Below, in pieces: positions 56,980 through 64,000 of a DNA stretch of 64,000 bases. The stretch's first letter is position 1; each line of letters starts with the position of its first letter. The notes beneath the pieces were generated by a model that saw only the letters and a program-made list of their open reading frames with translations, did not search any database and was not told the DNA's origin. The stretch is taken from positions 124,001-188,000 of the forward strand of contig JAISGV010000003.1 in the NCBI GenBank assembly GCA_031262885.1, in the 5' to 3' direction. A program made the position numbers and the translations under genes. This DNA is from Endomicrobium sp. (GTDB lineage: Bacteria > Elusimicrobiota > Endomicrobiia > Endomicrobiales > Endomicrobiaceae).

Positions 56980-57749
56980 TTTATTTTATTTATCTTTCTT
57001 GCTATTTGTTTATTTTTTTTATGTTCATTAAAACTTTTAGCAAATAAATGTGTACCATGCCCTGTAGATACAAAAAAAAAATCATTAGATTTTGTAGGAT
57101 ATAGAGCCGCATTTATTGAGGCTATTCCTGGACTACATATAGGACCTGGCGGTAATCCAAAATACTTATAAGTATTATATGGAGAATTAATTTTTACATC
57201 TTTAATTGTTAGTTTCGACTTATTTACCCCTATAGCATACAAAACTGTAGCACAGGATTGCAACTTTATTTTATTATTTAATCTATTATAAAATACTGCC
57301 GAAATTTTTGCTCTTTCTTCTGGTTTAGCAGATTCCTTTTCTATGATTGATGCTAAAATAATGATGTCTTTAAATTTTATTTTTAAATTCTTCGCTCTTT
57401 TATACATATTAGGTGTAATTTTATTTTTAAATTCATTGAACATTTTTTTTATAATTTGTTCTTCATTTATAGTATTTTTAATAAAATATGTTTCAGGCAT
57501 AAGATACCCTTCTAGATTTTTACTCTTTGCTATATTTATAAATTTTGTTTTATCTATATTTATCTTTTTTGCAATAATATTAGCTGTTTGTTTTATATTC
57601 TTTCCTTCAGGAATAGTTAAATGAACGATTTCTGTTTTTAATGGACAAGATTGTGATAATTTACAATAAACTCTCTTTAATAAAAAAAATAGAAAGAACC
57701 AGAAAAAAGAAACAATGAAAATTTTCTTCCTATTAACATTTATAAACAT
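56976..57749 (-). CDS. mltG: Endolytic murein transglycosylase MltG (YceG-like)
   Basis: MltG cuts nascent glycan strands at the inner membrane and sets their length. One N-terminal membrane segment (IFIVSFFWFFLFFLLKRVY) is followed by LTIPEGKNIKQTANIIA (LysM-like part) and the catalytic region IILASIIEKESAKPEERAKISAVFYNRL with the essential Glu, then LQSCATVLYAIG and YNTYKYFGLPPGPICSPG. The length of 257 residues is short for the family (about 340) because the N-terminal part is compact. The catalytic domain is complete. Confidence 0.93.
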   Translation of the reverse strand: MFINVNRKKIFIVSFFWFFLFFLLKRVYCKLSQSCPLKTEIVHLTIPEGKNIKQTANIIAKKINIDKTKFINIAKSKNLEGYLMPETYFIKNTINEEQIIKKMFNEFKNKITPNMYKRAKNLKIKFKDIIILASIIEKESAKPEERAKISAVFYNRLNNKIKLQSCATVLYAIGVNKSKLTIKDVKINSPYNTYKYFGLPPGPICSPGIASINAALYPTKSNDFFFVSTGHGTHLFAKSFNEHKKNKQIARKINKIK

Positions 57750-57795
57750 TTTTATGATTATTTAATACAAAATACCTTGCTTTATTCATTTTATG

Positions 57796-58218
57796 TCATA
57801 AATTTTTATCTAAATATGTTCTTAAAATAATAGCAGCTGCTACTTGATCTTTATTTTTTTTGTATTTAGTCTTGGAAATTCCAATTTCATTTAATATATG
57901 TTTTGTTTGAAATGTTGTAAGCCTTTCATCAATAACATCAGTATTTATATTAGAAATAATATTTATCTTTTTAATGAATGAATAAATAATCTTAACCATA
58001 TAGCCACTACTTCCATCCATATTAATTGGCAAACCTAACACAATTGTGGAAACATTATTATTTCTTGCAAGGTTTACTACATTGGAAGCATTCTTGGTAA
58101 GAGATTTGTTACTTTTTATAGTTTTAAAAGGTGTAGCTATAATTCTTAAAGAATCTGTTATTGCAATGCCTAATCTTTTGAACCCATAATCTACAGCCAT
58201 TATTCTTTTACTGTTCAT
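57796..58218 (-). CDS. ruvX: Putative pre-16S rRNA nuclease RuvX (YqgF)
   Basis: YqgF/RuvX is an RNase H-fold nuclease implicated in 16S rRNA 5'-end processing. RIMAVDYGFKRLGIAITD, IVLGLPINMDGSSGYM and VIDERLTTFQTKHIL with the acidic catalytic residues (D10, E and D later) are present. Length is 140 residues. It lies 46 bases upstream of mltG; YqgF-MltG adjacency is common in bacteria, often behind alaS, which is not seen here. Confidence 0.93.
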   Translation of the reverse strand: MNSKRIMAVDYGFKRLGIAITDSLRIIATPFKTIKSNKSLTKNASNVVNLARNNNVSTIVLGLPINMDGSSGYMVKIIYSFIKKINIISNINTDVIDERLTTFQTKHILNEIGISKTKYKKNKDQVAAAIILRTYLDKNL

Positions 58219-58257
58219 TAATCATTCCATAAGTTTTAATTATTTATTTAATATAAA

Positions 58258-58285
58258 ATAATATTTTTAAATATATTTAAGTCAA
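58258..58285 (-). promoter_or_regulatory. Predicted promoter for ruvX-mltG-cysteine desulfurase
   Basis: On the minus strand TTGACT (58280-58285), a 16-base spacer and TATTAT (58258-58263) lie about 40 bases before ruvX. The -35 box overlaps the stop codon of the upstream antiporter gene. Confidence 0.5.
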
Positions 58286-59457
58286 CTTTTATTTATTTTT
58301 GACAAACAGCTTTTAAGCAAAATTGGAGTTATTAATGTTGTTAGCATTATAACAGTAGAAAAAATACTATATTTTTCTATATTTAAAATATTATTATTTA
58401 CACCTATTTGGGCAAAAATTAAACCTACTTCTCCTCTTGGAATCATAGAAATACCTATTAACATTTGATTAAGTTTTTTTTTCATTACTACAAAACCTGA
58501 AATTATTTTGCCAATAATTGAGATTATGAAAATTATTATTATCATTAGTATTCTGTTTAAATTTTCAACAATAAATGGGTTAAATATTCCTAGATTAATT
58601 TTGGTTCCCATTAGAACAAAAAATATTGGTCCAAAAAATTCGTATAATGCTTCAACCTTATTTTTTAATTTTATTGTATGATTCATATTTGAAAGAACAA
58701 TACCTATAATAAAAGCTCCTATAATTGGAGTAAGTTTGCATTTAATAGCTAAAGCAGAACAAACAAAACATAAAGCTATTCCAAGATTAGATACATCCGA
58801 ATGTTGTTTAGTGTTTAGAATAAATTTAAACAAAACTGGCAGTATTAACAGTCCTAAAATTATAGATAAACTTATAAATAGTATAATATAACCCAATATC
58901 TCAACAATGGAAATAAATTTAATGGTTTGGTTGTTAATTAAACCGGAAACTACAAGTGTGAGTATGATAACTCCAATTATGTCATCTATAATAGCCGCGC
59001 CCAATGCTATTTTAGCTTCTTCCATATTAATACATCCTACATCTTCGAAAATTCTCGCCGTAATTCCTATTGAAGTAGCTGTTAACATAGCTCCAGAAAA
59101 AATTGAACATTGATTAGAAAATCCAAGTAATAAAAATAAAAAATATCCTAAAATATATGGAACTATAACTCCAACAATGGCTACAATAATAGCAAAGCCA
59201 CTAGATTTAAAAAACTCATTAAGTTTTACCGATAATCCAACCTTAAATAATAATATTATTATTCCAAGTTCAGAAAATACTGATAATACTTGTGTTTCAT
59301 AAACAATACCTAAAATGCTAGGGCCTAAAACTATTCCAGCTATAAGTTCTCCTATTATTTCTGGTTGCCCTAGTTTTATTGCAATTTCTCCAAAAAATTT
59401 AGAGAATATAAAAATACTAAATAATATAAATAAAAAATCAAAGATTGTTGTATGCAT
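58282..59457 (-). CDS. Cation:proton antiporter (CPA2 / KefB-like membrane domain)
   Basis: A 391-residue membrane protein with about 12 hydrophobic segments. LGQPEIIGELIAGIVLGPSILG, FSELGIIILLFKVGLSVKLNEF, the ion-site stretch ALGAAIIDDIIGVIILTLVVSGL with the Asp pair, and MIPRGEVGLIFAQIG are typical of the Na+/H+ exchanger CPA2 family. No TrkA-N/RCK domain follows, unlike KefB/KefC. The transported ion (Na+ or K+) cannot be told. It would help with pH or ion balance. It stands alone between thyX and ruvX. Confidence 0.9.
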   Translation of the reverse strand: MHTTIFDFLFILFSIFIFSKFFGEIAIKLGQPEIIGELIAGIVLGPSILGIVYETQVLSVFSELGIIILLFKVGLSVKLNEFFKSSGFAIIVAIVGVIVPYILGYFLFLLLGFSNQCSIFSGAMLTATSIGITARIFEDVGCINMEEAKIALGAAIIDDIIGVIILTLVVSGLINNQTIKFISIVEILGYIILFISLSIILGLLILPVLFKFILNTKQHSDVSNLGIALCFVCSALAIKCKLTPIIGAFIIGIVLSNMNHTIKLKNKVEALYEFFGPIFFVLMGTKINLGIFNPFIVENLNRILMIIIIFIISIIGKIISGFVVMKKKLNQMLIGISMIPRGEVGLIFAQIGVNNNILNIEKYSIFSTVIMLTTLITPILLKSCLSKINKS

Positions 59458-59499
59458 ATTATTTATTTTTACTATTTATTGCAAAGAGAACAAATCGTA

Positions 59500-60177
59500 C
59501 TAAGTATTTTTTTTCCATGGCATTCCGCATGATAAATATTCGCAACATTTACCGTTTACATTTATACAATTAGGGCCTGCTTTAAAAAATAATAGCGGGG
59601 TTTTTTGCTTAACAATTTTAAGTATTTTACAAGCTATATTTCTTAATTCATATTGTGTTTTATTACAACATCTTAATGAAAAAAAATGTCTTAATTCTCT
59701 AGCGTTCATTGTTAATATAATTCTTGTGCCTAAAGAATTTGGCATAACATATCTTGCATCTTCTATCGGGATTTCTTTTTTAACTAATTCATCATATAAT
59801 AAACTAGCTTGTTTAAAAAATGACTTACATTTAGATAATAATAACTTATTGTTCTTTATTGAATCAGGAATTACAAACGTGGAAGTATCATCTAGTTTAA
59901 CATATCTTTGACTTTGTACAGAAAAGGTTGCTATCCTATGCCTTGTAAGTTGAGCCAAAAGAACTCTCGATACATCTGTAATACTAAAAGTAAAATTTGC
60001 ATGCTCTAAAACAGAAAAATGTCTAGACAAAATAACTTTTCTTAAAATATTTGAAATATCTTTACTTGATAATTTATTATAAAGCTCATTAATATCTACC
60101 GTTGAATGACAAGAAATAGCAGCTAACGCACATAATCTTTCAGCATCATTAGTGAACTTTAAATTATATATTTTCAT
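59500..60177 (-). CDS. thyX: Flavin-dependent thymidylate synthase
   Basis: ThyX makes dTMP from dUMP using FAD and methylenetetrahydrofolate. The signature RHRIATFSVQSQRYV (RHRxxSxNxxSxR type, with small changes) is present, along with SVLEHANFTFSITDVSRV and NARELRHFFSLRCC. The C-terminus has several cysteines (CINVNGKCCEYLSCG) that are not part of the usual core. Length is 225 residues. ThyX yields tetrahydrofolate directly, so dihydrofolate reductase may be dispensable. It follows purA by seven bases. Confidence 0.95.
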   Translation of the reverse strand: MKIYNLKFTNDAERLCALAAISCHSTVDINELYNKLSSKDISNILRKVILSRHFSVLEHANFTFSITDVSRVLLAQLTRHRIATFSVQSQRYVKLDDTSTFVIPDSIKNNKLLLSKCKSFFKQASLLYDELVKKEIPIEDARYVMPNSLGTRIILTMNARELRHFFSLRCCNKTQYELRNIACKILKIVKQKTPLLFFKAGPNCINVNGKCCEYLSCGMPWKKNT

Positions 60178-60184
60178 ATTTTGT

Positions 60185-61474
60185 TTAAAACCATTCTGTA
60201 TTATCTTTTACTTTTATGGTTTCATTTCTTTTTCTTCCTAAGGATATTAAATCTATAGGAGCATTTATGAGTTGTTCTAATCTTTTAACATATTTTTTTG
60301 CATTTATTGGTAAATCATTAAAATTATTAATGCCTTTAATTTCTGTTTTAAATCCAGGTAGTTCTTCATAAACTGGTTTAGCATATTTTTGAATTGTACG
60401 AGATGCAGGAAATTCTGTGTATATTTTATTATCGTATTTATAAGCCACACATATTTTGATTTTATCTAAACCTTTCATACAATCTAATTTTGTTAATATA
60501 ACATGATTTATTCCATTTATTTTTACACTATGCCGTACAAGTACGGCATCAAACCAACCACAACGTCTAGGGCGTCCAGTAGTAGCTCCATATTCTGAAC
60601 CTTTTTCTCTAAGAAAGTTGCCTATGTCATCGAAAAGTTCAGTTGTAAAAGGCCCTTCACCAACTCTTGTAGTATAAGCTTTAACTACACCTAATATGTT
60701 GTCTATCTTTTTAGGATCTATGCCTGCTCCTGTACATACACCTCCTGAGATAGGATTAGATGATGTAACAAAAGGATACGTTCCAAAATCTAAGTCTAGC
60801 AACGTGCCTTGAGCACTTTCAAAAAGAATTTTTTTGTTTTCAGATATAGCTTTCTCAATTATAAGATGAGTATTTTTAACAAAAGGTTCTAAGAACTTTG
60901 AAAGTTCTGCATGTTCTTCTAATATTTTGTGTTTTAGTGAATTAACATTTATTTTTCTACTTTCCAAAATAGGAGCTTTTTCAATAAGATTTTTTTCAAG
61001 CAAGTCTATAAAAACATCATTTTCTAAATAATCAACTAACCTTATTCCTATTCTTTTTACCTTATCAGAATACGCAGGTCCAATTCCTTTTTTTGTAGTT
61101 CCAATTTTGACATTTCCTTCTTCTAAAATTCCATCTATAATTTTATGATAAGGCAGGATTACATGAGCTAATTCACTTATAAAAACTCTATTTTTAGTAG
61201 GAATTCTTTTAGAAGTTAAAATTGAAATTTCTTCTTTAAAAGCTATTGGATCAATAACAACTCCGTTACTTATTACACAATATTTCTTCTGAAATAATAC
61301 ACCCGATGGTATTAAATGTAAAACAAAAGGAGCATTTTCATAAATTAATGTATGCCCTGCATTATTACCACCTTGATATCGAACAACATAATCTGCTTGT
61401 TCTGCAAGATAATGTACAACTTTACCTTTACCTTCATCTCCCCACTGCGTTCCTAAAATAACTAATGTTGACAT
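60185..61474 (-). CDS. purA: Adenylosuccinate synthetase
   Basis: PurA joins IMP and aspartate using GTP on the way to AMP. LGTQWGDEGKGKVVHYLA, the catalytic GGNNAGHTL, GTTKKGIGPAYSDKV, the loop TRVGEGPFTTEL and GRPRRCGWFDAVLVRHS are intact. Length is 429 residues. It lies 55 bases after tRNA-Glu and may be read from the tRNA promoter. Its substrate IMP comes from PurH. Confidence 0.97.
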   Translation of the reverse strand: MSTLVILGTQWGDEGKGKVVHYLAEQADYVVRYQGGNNAGHTLIYENAPFVLHLIPSGVLFQKKYCVISNGVVIDPIAFKEEISILTSKRIPTKNRVFISELAHVILPYHKIIDGILEEGNVKIGTTKKGIGPAYSDKVKRIGIRLVDYLENDVFIDLLEKNLIEKAPILESRKINVNSLKHKILEEHAELSKFLEPFVKNTHLIIEKAISENKKILFESAQGTLLDLDFGTYPFVTSSNPISGGVCTGAGIDPKKIDNILGVVKAYTTRVGEGPFTTELFDDIGNFLREKGSEYGATTGRPRRCGWFDAVLVRHSVKINGINHVILTKLDCMKGLDKIKICVAYKYDNKIYTEFPASRTIQKYAKPVYEELPGFKTEIKGINNFNDLPINAKKYVKRLEQLINAPIDLISLGRKRNETIKVKDNTEWF

Positions 61475-61529
61475 AATAGTTGTATACCTTTCTTGTATTG
61501 TATTTATATATAAGCTCTTAAATTCTTTG

Positions 61530-61602
61530 TGCTCCCAACGAGATTTGAACTCGTGTTACAGGATTGAAAATCCTGCGTCCTAAACCACTAGACGATGGGA
61601 GC
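61530..61602 (-). tRNA. tRNA-Glu(UUC)
   Basis: A 73-base cloverleaf. GCTCCCA pairs with TGGGAGC in the acceptor stem, the anticodon loop is TTTTCAA (anticodon TTC), and the T-arm is ACGAG/CTCGT around TTCAAAT. The discriminator is A and CCA is not encoded. It lies nine bases after tRNA-Lys and is probably cut from the same transcript. Confidence 0.96.
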
Positions 61603-61611
61603 AAAAAAAAA

Positions 61612-61684
61612 TGAGCCCGGTGTGATTTGAACACACGACAACCTCATTAAAAGTGAGGTGCTCTACCAGCTGAGCTACGGGCCC
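61612..61684 (-). tRNA. tRNA-Lys(UUU)
   Basis: A 73-base cloverleaf. GGGCCCG pairs with CGGGCTC (one G-U pair), the anticodon loop is CTTTTAA (anticodon TTT) in a CCTCA/TGAGG stem, and the D-arm GCTCAGCTGGTAGAGC is standard. The discriminator is A and CCA is not encoded. Confidence 0.97.
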
Positions 61685-61694
61685 AACATTATGG

Positions 61695-61723
61695 ATGCTA
61701 CCATAAAAAACTATCATTGTCAA
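61695..61723 (-). promoter_or_regulatory. Predicted promoter for tRNA-Lys-tRNA-Glu(-purA)
   Basis: On the minus strand TTGACA (61718-61723), a 17-base spacer ending in TGG, and TAGCAT (61695-61700). The TGn before the -10 compensates for the imperfect hexamer. The start would fall about four bases before tRNA-Lys. Confidence 0.7.
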
Positions 61724-61737
61724 TATATCTTTTTAAA

Positions 61738-62769
61738 TTACCAATTTTCTAACATAAGAGATGCATTTGTTTTTAATTGTTCCTTAGAATATTTTTTACC
61801 ATATAATTTGAGTTTAAAATATGCGATATAACCAATCATTGCAGCATTATCAGTACAGTAAATATAATTTGGCATTATAACTTTTATTCTATTTTTTTTC
61901 CCTGATTCTAAAAACATTTTCCTTATTAAATAATTTGCACTTACTCCGCCTCCTAAAACAATTTGTTTTATGTTTAATTTTTTTGCTAATTTAAAAGATT
62001 TAAAGTGCAAAGTTTCAGCTATGGCTTGTCTAAAAGAAGCACAAATATTACTAATTAATTTTTCATCTTTAAAATCAATATAATTTTTCTTAACATAATT
62101 TAGGACAGCAGTTTTAATACCTGAAAAAGAAAAATCCCAACTATTTCTTAAGTAAGGTCTTGTAAAATGTATTATATTTGGATTCCCTTTTTCAGATTTA
62201 ATATCTATAATAGGTCCTCCAGGATAACTTAGTTTTAAAATTCTAGCAACTTTGTCAAACGCTTCTCCAACTGCATCATCTCTTGTACTCCCTATTCTTT
62301 CATAAATTCCAAAATTTTTAACTATTATAAGTTCCGTATGTCCTCCAGATATTATCAATGATAAAAATGGAAAATGTATTTTATTTTTATTTCCAATGAA
62401 AGAAGAAAATATATGTCCTTCTAAATGGTTTATAGGTATCAAAGGTTTATTATAAATGTATGATAATGATCTTGAGAAAGCATTCCCAATTAGTAATGCT
62501 CCTTTTAACCCTGGGCCTACTGTAAATGCAACAGCACTTATTTTTTCATAAAAATCAGTAAATGTTATTTTTGCACTATTTAGAGCTTGTTGTAAAACAA
62601 AATTAATATTTTTTACATGTTCTCTACTCGCTATTTCTGGTATAACACCAAAATGTTCTGCATGTGTTTTTATTTGTGAAGCAGTACATAATGATATTAC
62701 TTTGTATCCATTTGAAATAACAGATACAGAGGTTTCATCACATGAAGTTTCTATAGCAATTATATTCAT
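61738..62769 (-). CDS. tsaD: tRNA N6-adenosine threonylcarbamoyltransferase
   Basis: TsaD (Gcp/Kae1) transfers the threonylcarbamoyl group to A37 of ANN-decoding tRNAs. IIAIETSCDETSVSVI, the metal-binding HLEGH in PLIPINHLEGHIFSSF, SLIISGGHTELI, GEAFDKVARIL and GGGVSANYLIR are intact. Length is 343 residues. Partners TsaB, TsaE and TsaC are not in the window. It is separated from trpS by a 307-base gap and ends 53 bases before tRNA-Lys. Confidence 0.97.
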   Translation of the reverse strand: MNIIAIETSCDETSVSVISNGYKVISLCTASQIKTHAEHFGVIPEIASREHVKNINFVLQQALNSAKITFTDFYEKISAVAFTVGPGLKGALLIGNAFSRSLSYIYNKPLIPINHLEGHIFSSFIGNKNKIHFPFLSLIISGGHTELIIVKNFGIYERIGSTRDDAVGEAFDKVARILKLSYPGGPIIDIKSEKGNPNIIHFTRPYLRNSWDFSFSGIKTAVLNYVKKNYIDFKDEKLISNICASFRQAIAETLHFKSFKLAKKLNIKQIVLGGGVSANYLIRKMFLESGKKNRIKVIMPNYIYCTDNAAMIGYIAYFKLKLYGKKYSKEQLKTNASLMLENW

Positions 62770-63076
62770 AATAAATAATAATGTTCCTATTTAAGTTTAT
62801 ATTCTTTCTAAAAAGTTTTCATATTTCATGAGCTCATAGCTATTAAGTTTACTTAATAACTATAATATTACAAAAATTTACATTTTATAATTTGGATTTT
62901 CTTTTTCATTATTAGTTAGTATGTATATATTAAGAATTTTAATATTTTTTACTTTATATTACTTCTTATTCTTTTTAATTATTTAGGAACATAATTTTTA
63001 AAAGTTAAAATATAAACTTTATCTATACTGTTTTTTATTCAATAAATGATACACATACTATACGAATGATAAGTTC
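62770..63076. other. 307-base intergenic gap between trpS and tsaD
   Basis: No convincing gene is visible on either strand. The longest plus-strand frame with ATG (62921-62986, 21 hydrophobic residues) has no ribosome site. An imperfect hairpin (62836-62863) is the only structure I noticed. The gap is the longest without a gene in this compact window and may hold a decayed gene, the trpS 3' end and the tsaD promoter. Confidence 0.6.
62836..62863. terminator. Possible hairpin between trpS and tsaD
   Basis: ATAGCTATTAAG and CTTAATAACTAT pair at 11 of 12 positions around the loop TTTA. It lacks an adjacent T-run on the minus strand, so function as a trpS terminator is uncertain. Confidence 0.3.
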
Positions 63077-64000
63077 TTATAACTTAATGGCGTTACGCAC
63101 ATCCTTTATAGTTTCTGTAGCAATAATGGCAGCTTTTTGACATCCTTCTTTTAATATTTCATTTAAATAGCTCTTATTTTTAAGTAAATATATCCTTTTT
63201 TTATTTAAAGGTTTTATAAATTCGCTAATTATTTCCATTAATTGTTTTTTACATTGCATACAGCTTATGGTTCCATTTTCACAATTTTTTTGCAAATTTT
63301 CACAATTTTCATCAAACGCCTTCAAAAAAGCAAAAACAACACAATTACTAAAATGACCTTTATCAGTTTTTCTTATTTTTAATGGATCTGTAAACATATT
63401 TTTAACTTTATAATTCAAAACATCTATATCTTCTCCTAATAAAATAGAATTGTTATAAGATTTCGACATTTTCCTTCCATCTATTCCTGGAATTTTAGCA
63501 TATTTTGTTATTTGACCTATCGGCTCATCAAACATTTTACCATAAAAACTATTAAATCTTCTTACTATTTCACGTGTGAATTCTAGATGTGCAAGTTGAT
63601 CTTTACCTACAGGGACTATATTCGCTCTATATAATAAAATATCAGCAGACATTAAAATAGGATATCCTAAAAATCCAAAATTTTTAAGGTTTTTATTCTT
63701 TATTTCCTTAATTTGTTCTTTATATGTAGGACATCTATATAACCAATTTAATGGAGTTATCATTGTCAAGATTAAAAATAATTCACTATGTAGTGGAACT
63801 TCTGATTGTTTAAAAATTATACTTTTTTTAGGATCAATTCCAATAGATATCCAATCTGCAAGCATTTCTAAAGTATTTTCATTAATTCTGTCAACATTAT
63901 CATACTCCGTAGTTAGGGCATGCCAATCCGCGATCATATAATAACATTGATTGTTAAATTTATTTTGAAGTTCAACCCAATTTTTTAAGGCTCCGAAATA
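63077..64000 (-). CDS. trpS: Tryptophanyl-tRNA synthetase (N-terminus cut by window)
   Basis: TrpS is a class I synthetase. The frame continues upstream of the track's Met to the window edge, adding YFGALKNWVELQNKFNNQCYY, so the true start and the HIGH motif lie just outside. MIADWHALTTEY, GYPILMSADILLYRANIVPVGKDQLAHLEFTREI and the KMSKS loop DGRKMSKSYNNSI are intact. A Cys-containing stretch (CENLQKNCENGTISCMQCKKQL) near the C-terminus could bind a metal, as in some TrpRS. 308 residues are visible. Confidence 0.96.
   Translation of the reverse strand, partial: YFGALKNWVELQNKFNNQCYYMIADWHALTTEYDNVDRINENTLEMLADWISIGIDPKKSIIFKQSEVPLHSELFLILTMITPLNWLYRCPTYKEQIKEIKNKNLKNFGFLGYPILMSADILLYRANIVPVGKDQLAHLEFTREIVRRFNSFYGKMFDEPIGQITKYAKIPGIDGRKMSKSYNNSILLGEDIDVLNYKVKNMFTDPLKIRKTDKGHFSNCVVFAFLKAFDENCENLQKNCENGTISCMQCKKQLMEIISEFIKPLNKKRIYLLKNKSYLNEILKEGCQKAAIIATETIKDVRNAIKL

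Noticed and set aside
62921-62986. 21-residue hydrophobic plus-strand ORF in the trpS/tsaD gap
   Set aside because: No ribosome site and the composition expected by chance in AT-rich DNA.

Overview
The window is a very AT-rich, gene-dense bacterial chromosome segment. It holds 66 protein genes (two cut by the window edges), three tRNA genes and a tmRNA gene, almost all with recognisable housekeeping or biosynthetic roles. Gaps are short, neighbouring genes often overlap by 4-38 bases, and I see no insertion sequence, phage gene, toxin-antitoxin pair, CRISPR array or secretion system. The standard code with TGG for Trp fits every reading frame. This compact, mobile-element-free, low-GC picture suggests a host-restricted or otherwise genome-reduced anaerobe. 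Rubrerythrin, ThyX, the LL-diaminopimelate aminotransferase route (DapL), the carboxynorspermidine route, an acyl-CoA dehydrogenase with EtfAB, and a DUF1844 protein point towards a diderm lineage such as Deltaproteobacteria/Desulfobacterota, Deferribacterota or a similar anaerobic phylum. I cannot fix the phylum from the sequence alone.

Layout. 1-1751 (minus): a parvulin-like lipoprotein, cut by the window edge, and the GTPase YchF. 1882-10592 (plus): gap-pgk, rubrerythrin, rlmN, nusB, ligA (without its BRCT domain), purH, lipA. 10596-11207 (minus): a PAP2 phosphatase. 11285-24673 (plus): carboxynorspermidine decarboxylase and dehydrogenase, lysA-dapF-dapA-dapB-dapL, then the division and wall cluster murC-murB-ftsQ-ftsA-ftsZ and plsC. 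24681-25427 (minus): tmRNA and tadA, which overlap. 25575-36056 (plus): glyQS, cobO and the B12 importer btuFCD, tyrS, ruvB, a SpoIID/LytB-like protein, asd. 36183-39157 (minus): cvpA-like, hisG, gltX, DUF1844. 39216-40472 (plus): an M23 peptidase. 40460-64000 (minus, a run of about 24 kb): etfA/etfB/acyl-CoA dehydrogenase, the fatty-acid cluster rpmF-plsX-fabH-fabD-fabG-acpP-fabF, ackA, coaD, tRNA-Ser, folC, accD, hisI-hisF-hisA-hisH, cysteine desulfurase, mltG, ruvX, a cation/proton antiporter, thyX, purA, tRNA-Glu, tRNA-Lys, tsaD and trpS (5' end cut).

How it fits together. Asd, DapA, DapB, DapL, DapF and LysA give meso-diaminopimelate and lysine from aspartate semialdehyde. MurB/MurC, FtsQAZ, MltG, the M23 peptidase and the SpoIID-like protein build and remodel peptidoglycan. 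The polyamine dehydrogenase uses the same aspartate semialdehyde and sits directly upstream of the lysine genes. The fab genes, AccD, PlsX and PlsC make membrane phospholipid. His genes lie at two loci. Cobalamin is imported and adenosylated rather than visibly made here. All four tRNA/tmRNA genes lack an encoded CCA end.

I found no clear new multi-gene system. The points most worth a second look are the tadA/ssrA overlap, the BRCT-less ligase, altered flavin/nucleotide motifs in EtfA and EtfB, three perfect 13-bp tandem repeats at the btuD/tyrS junction, a 21-bp near-perfect hairpin at a convergent junction, and palindromes over the nspC and M23 promoters.
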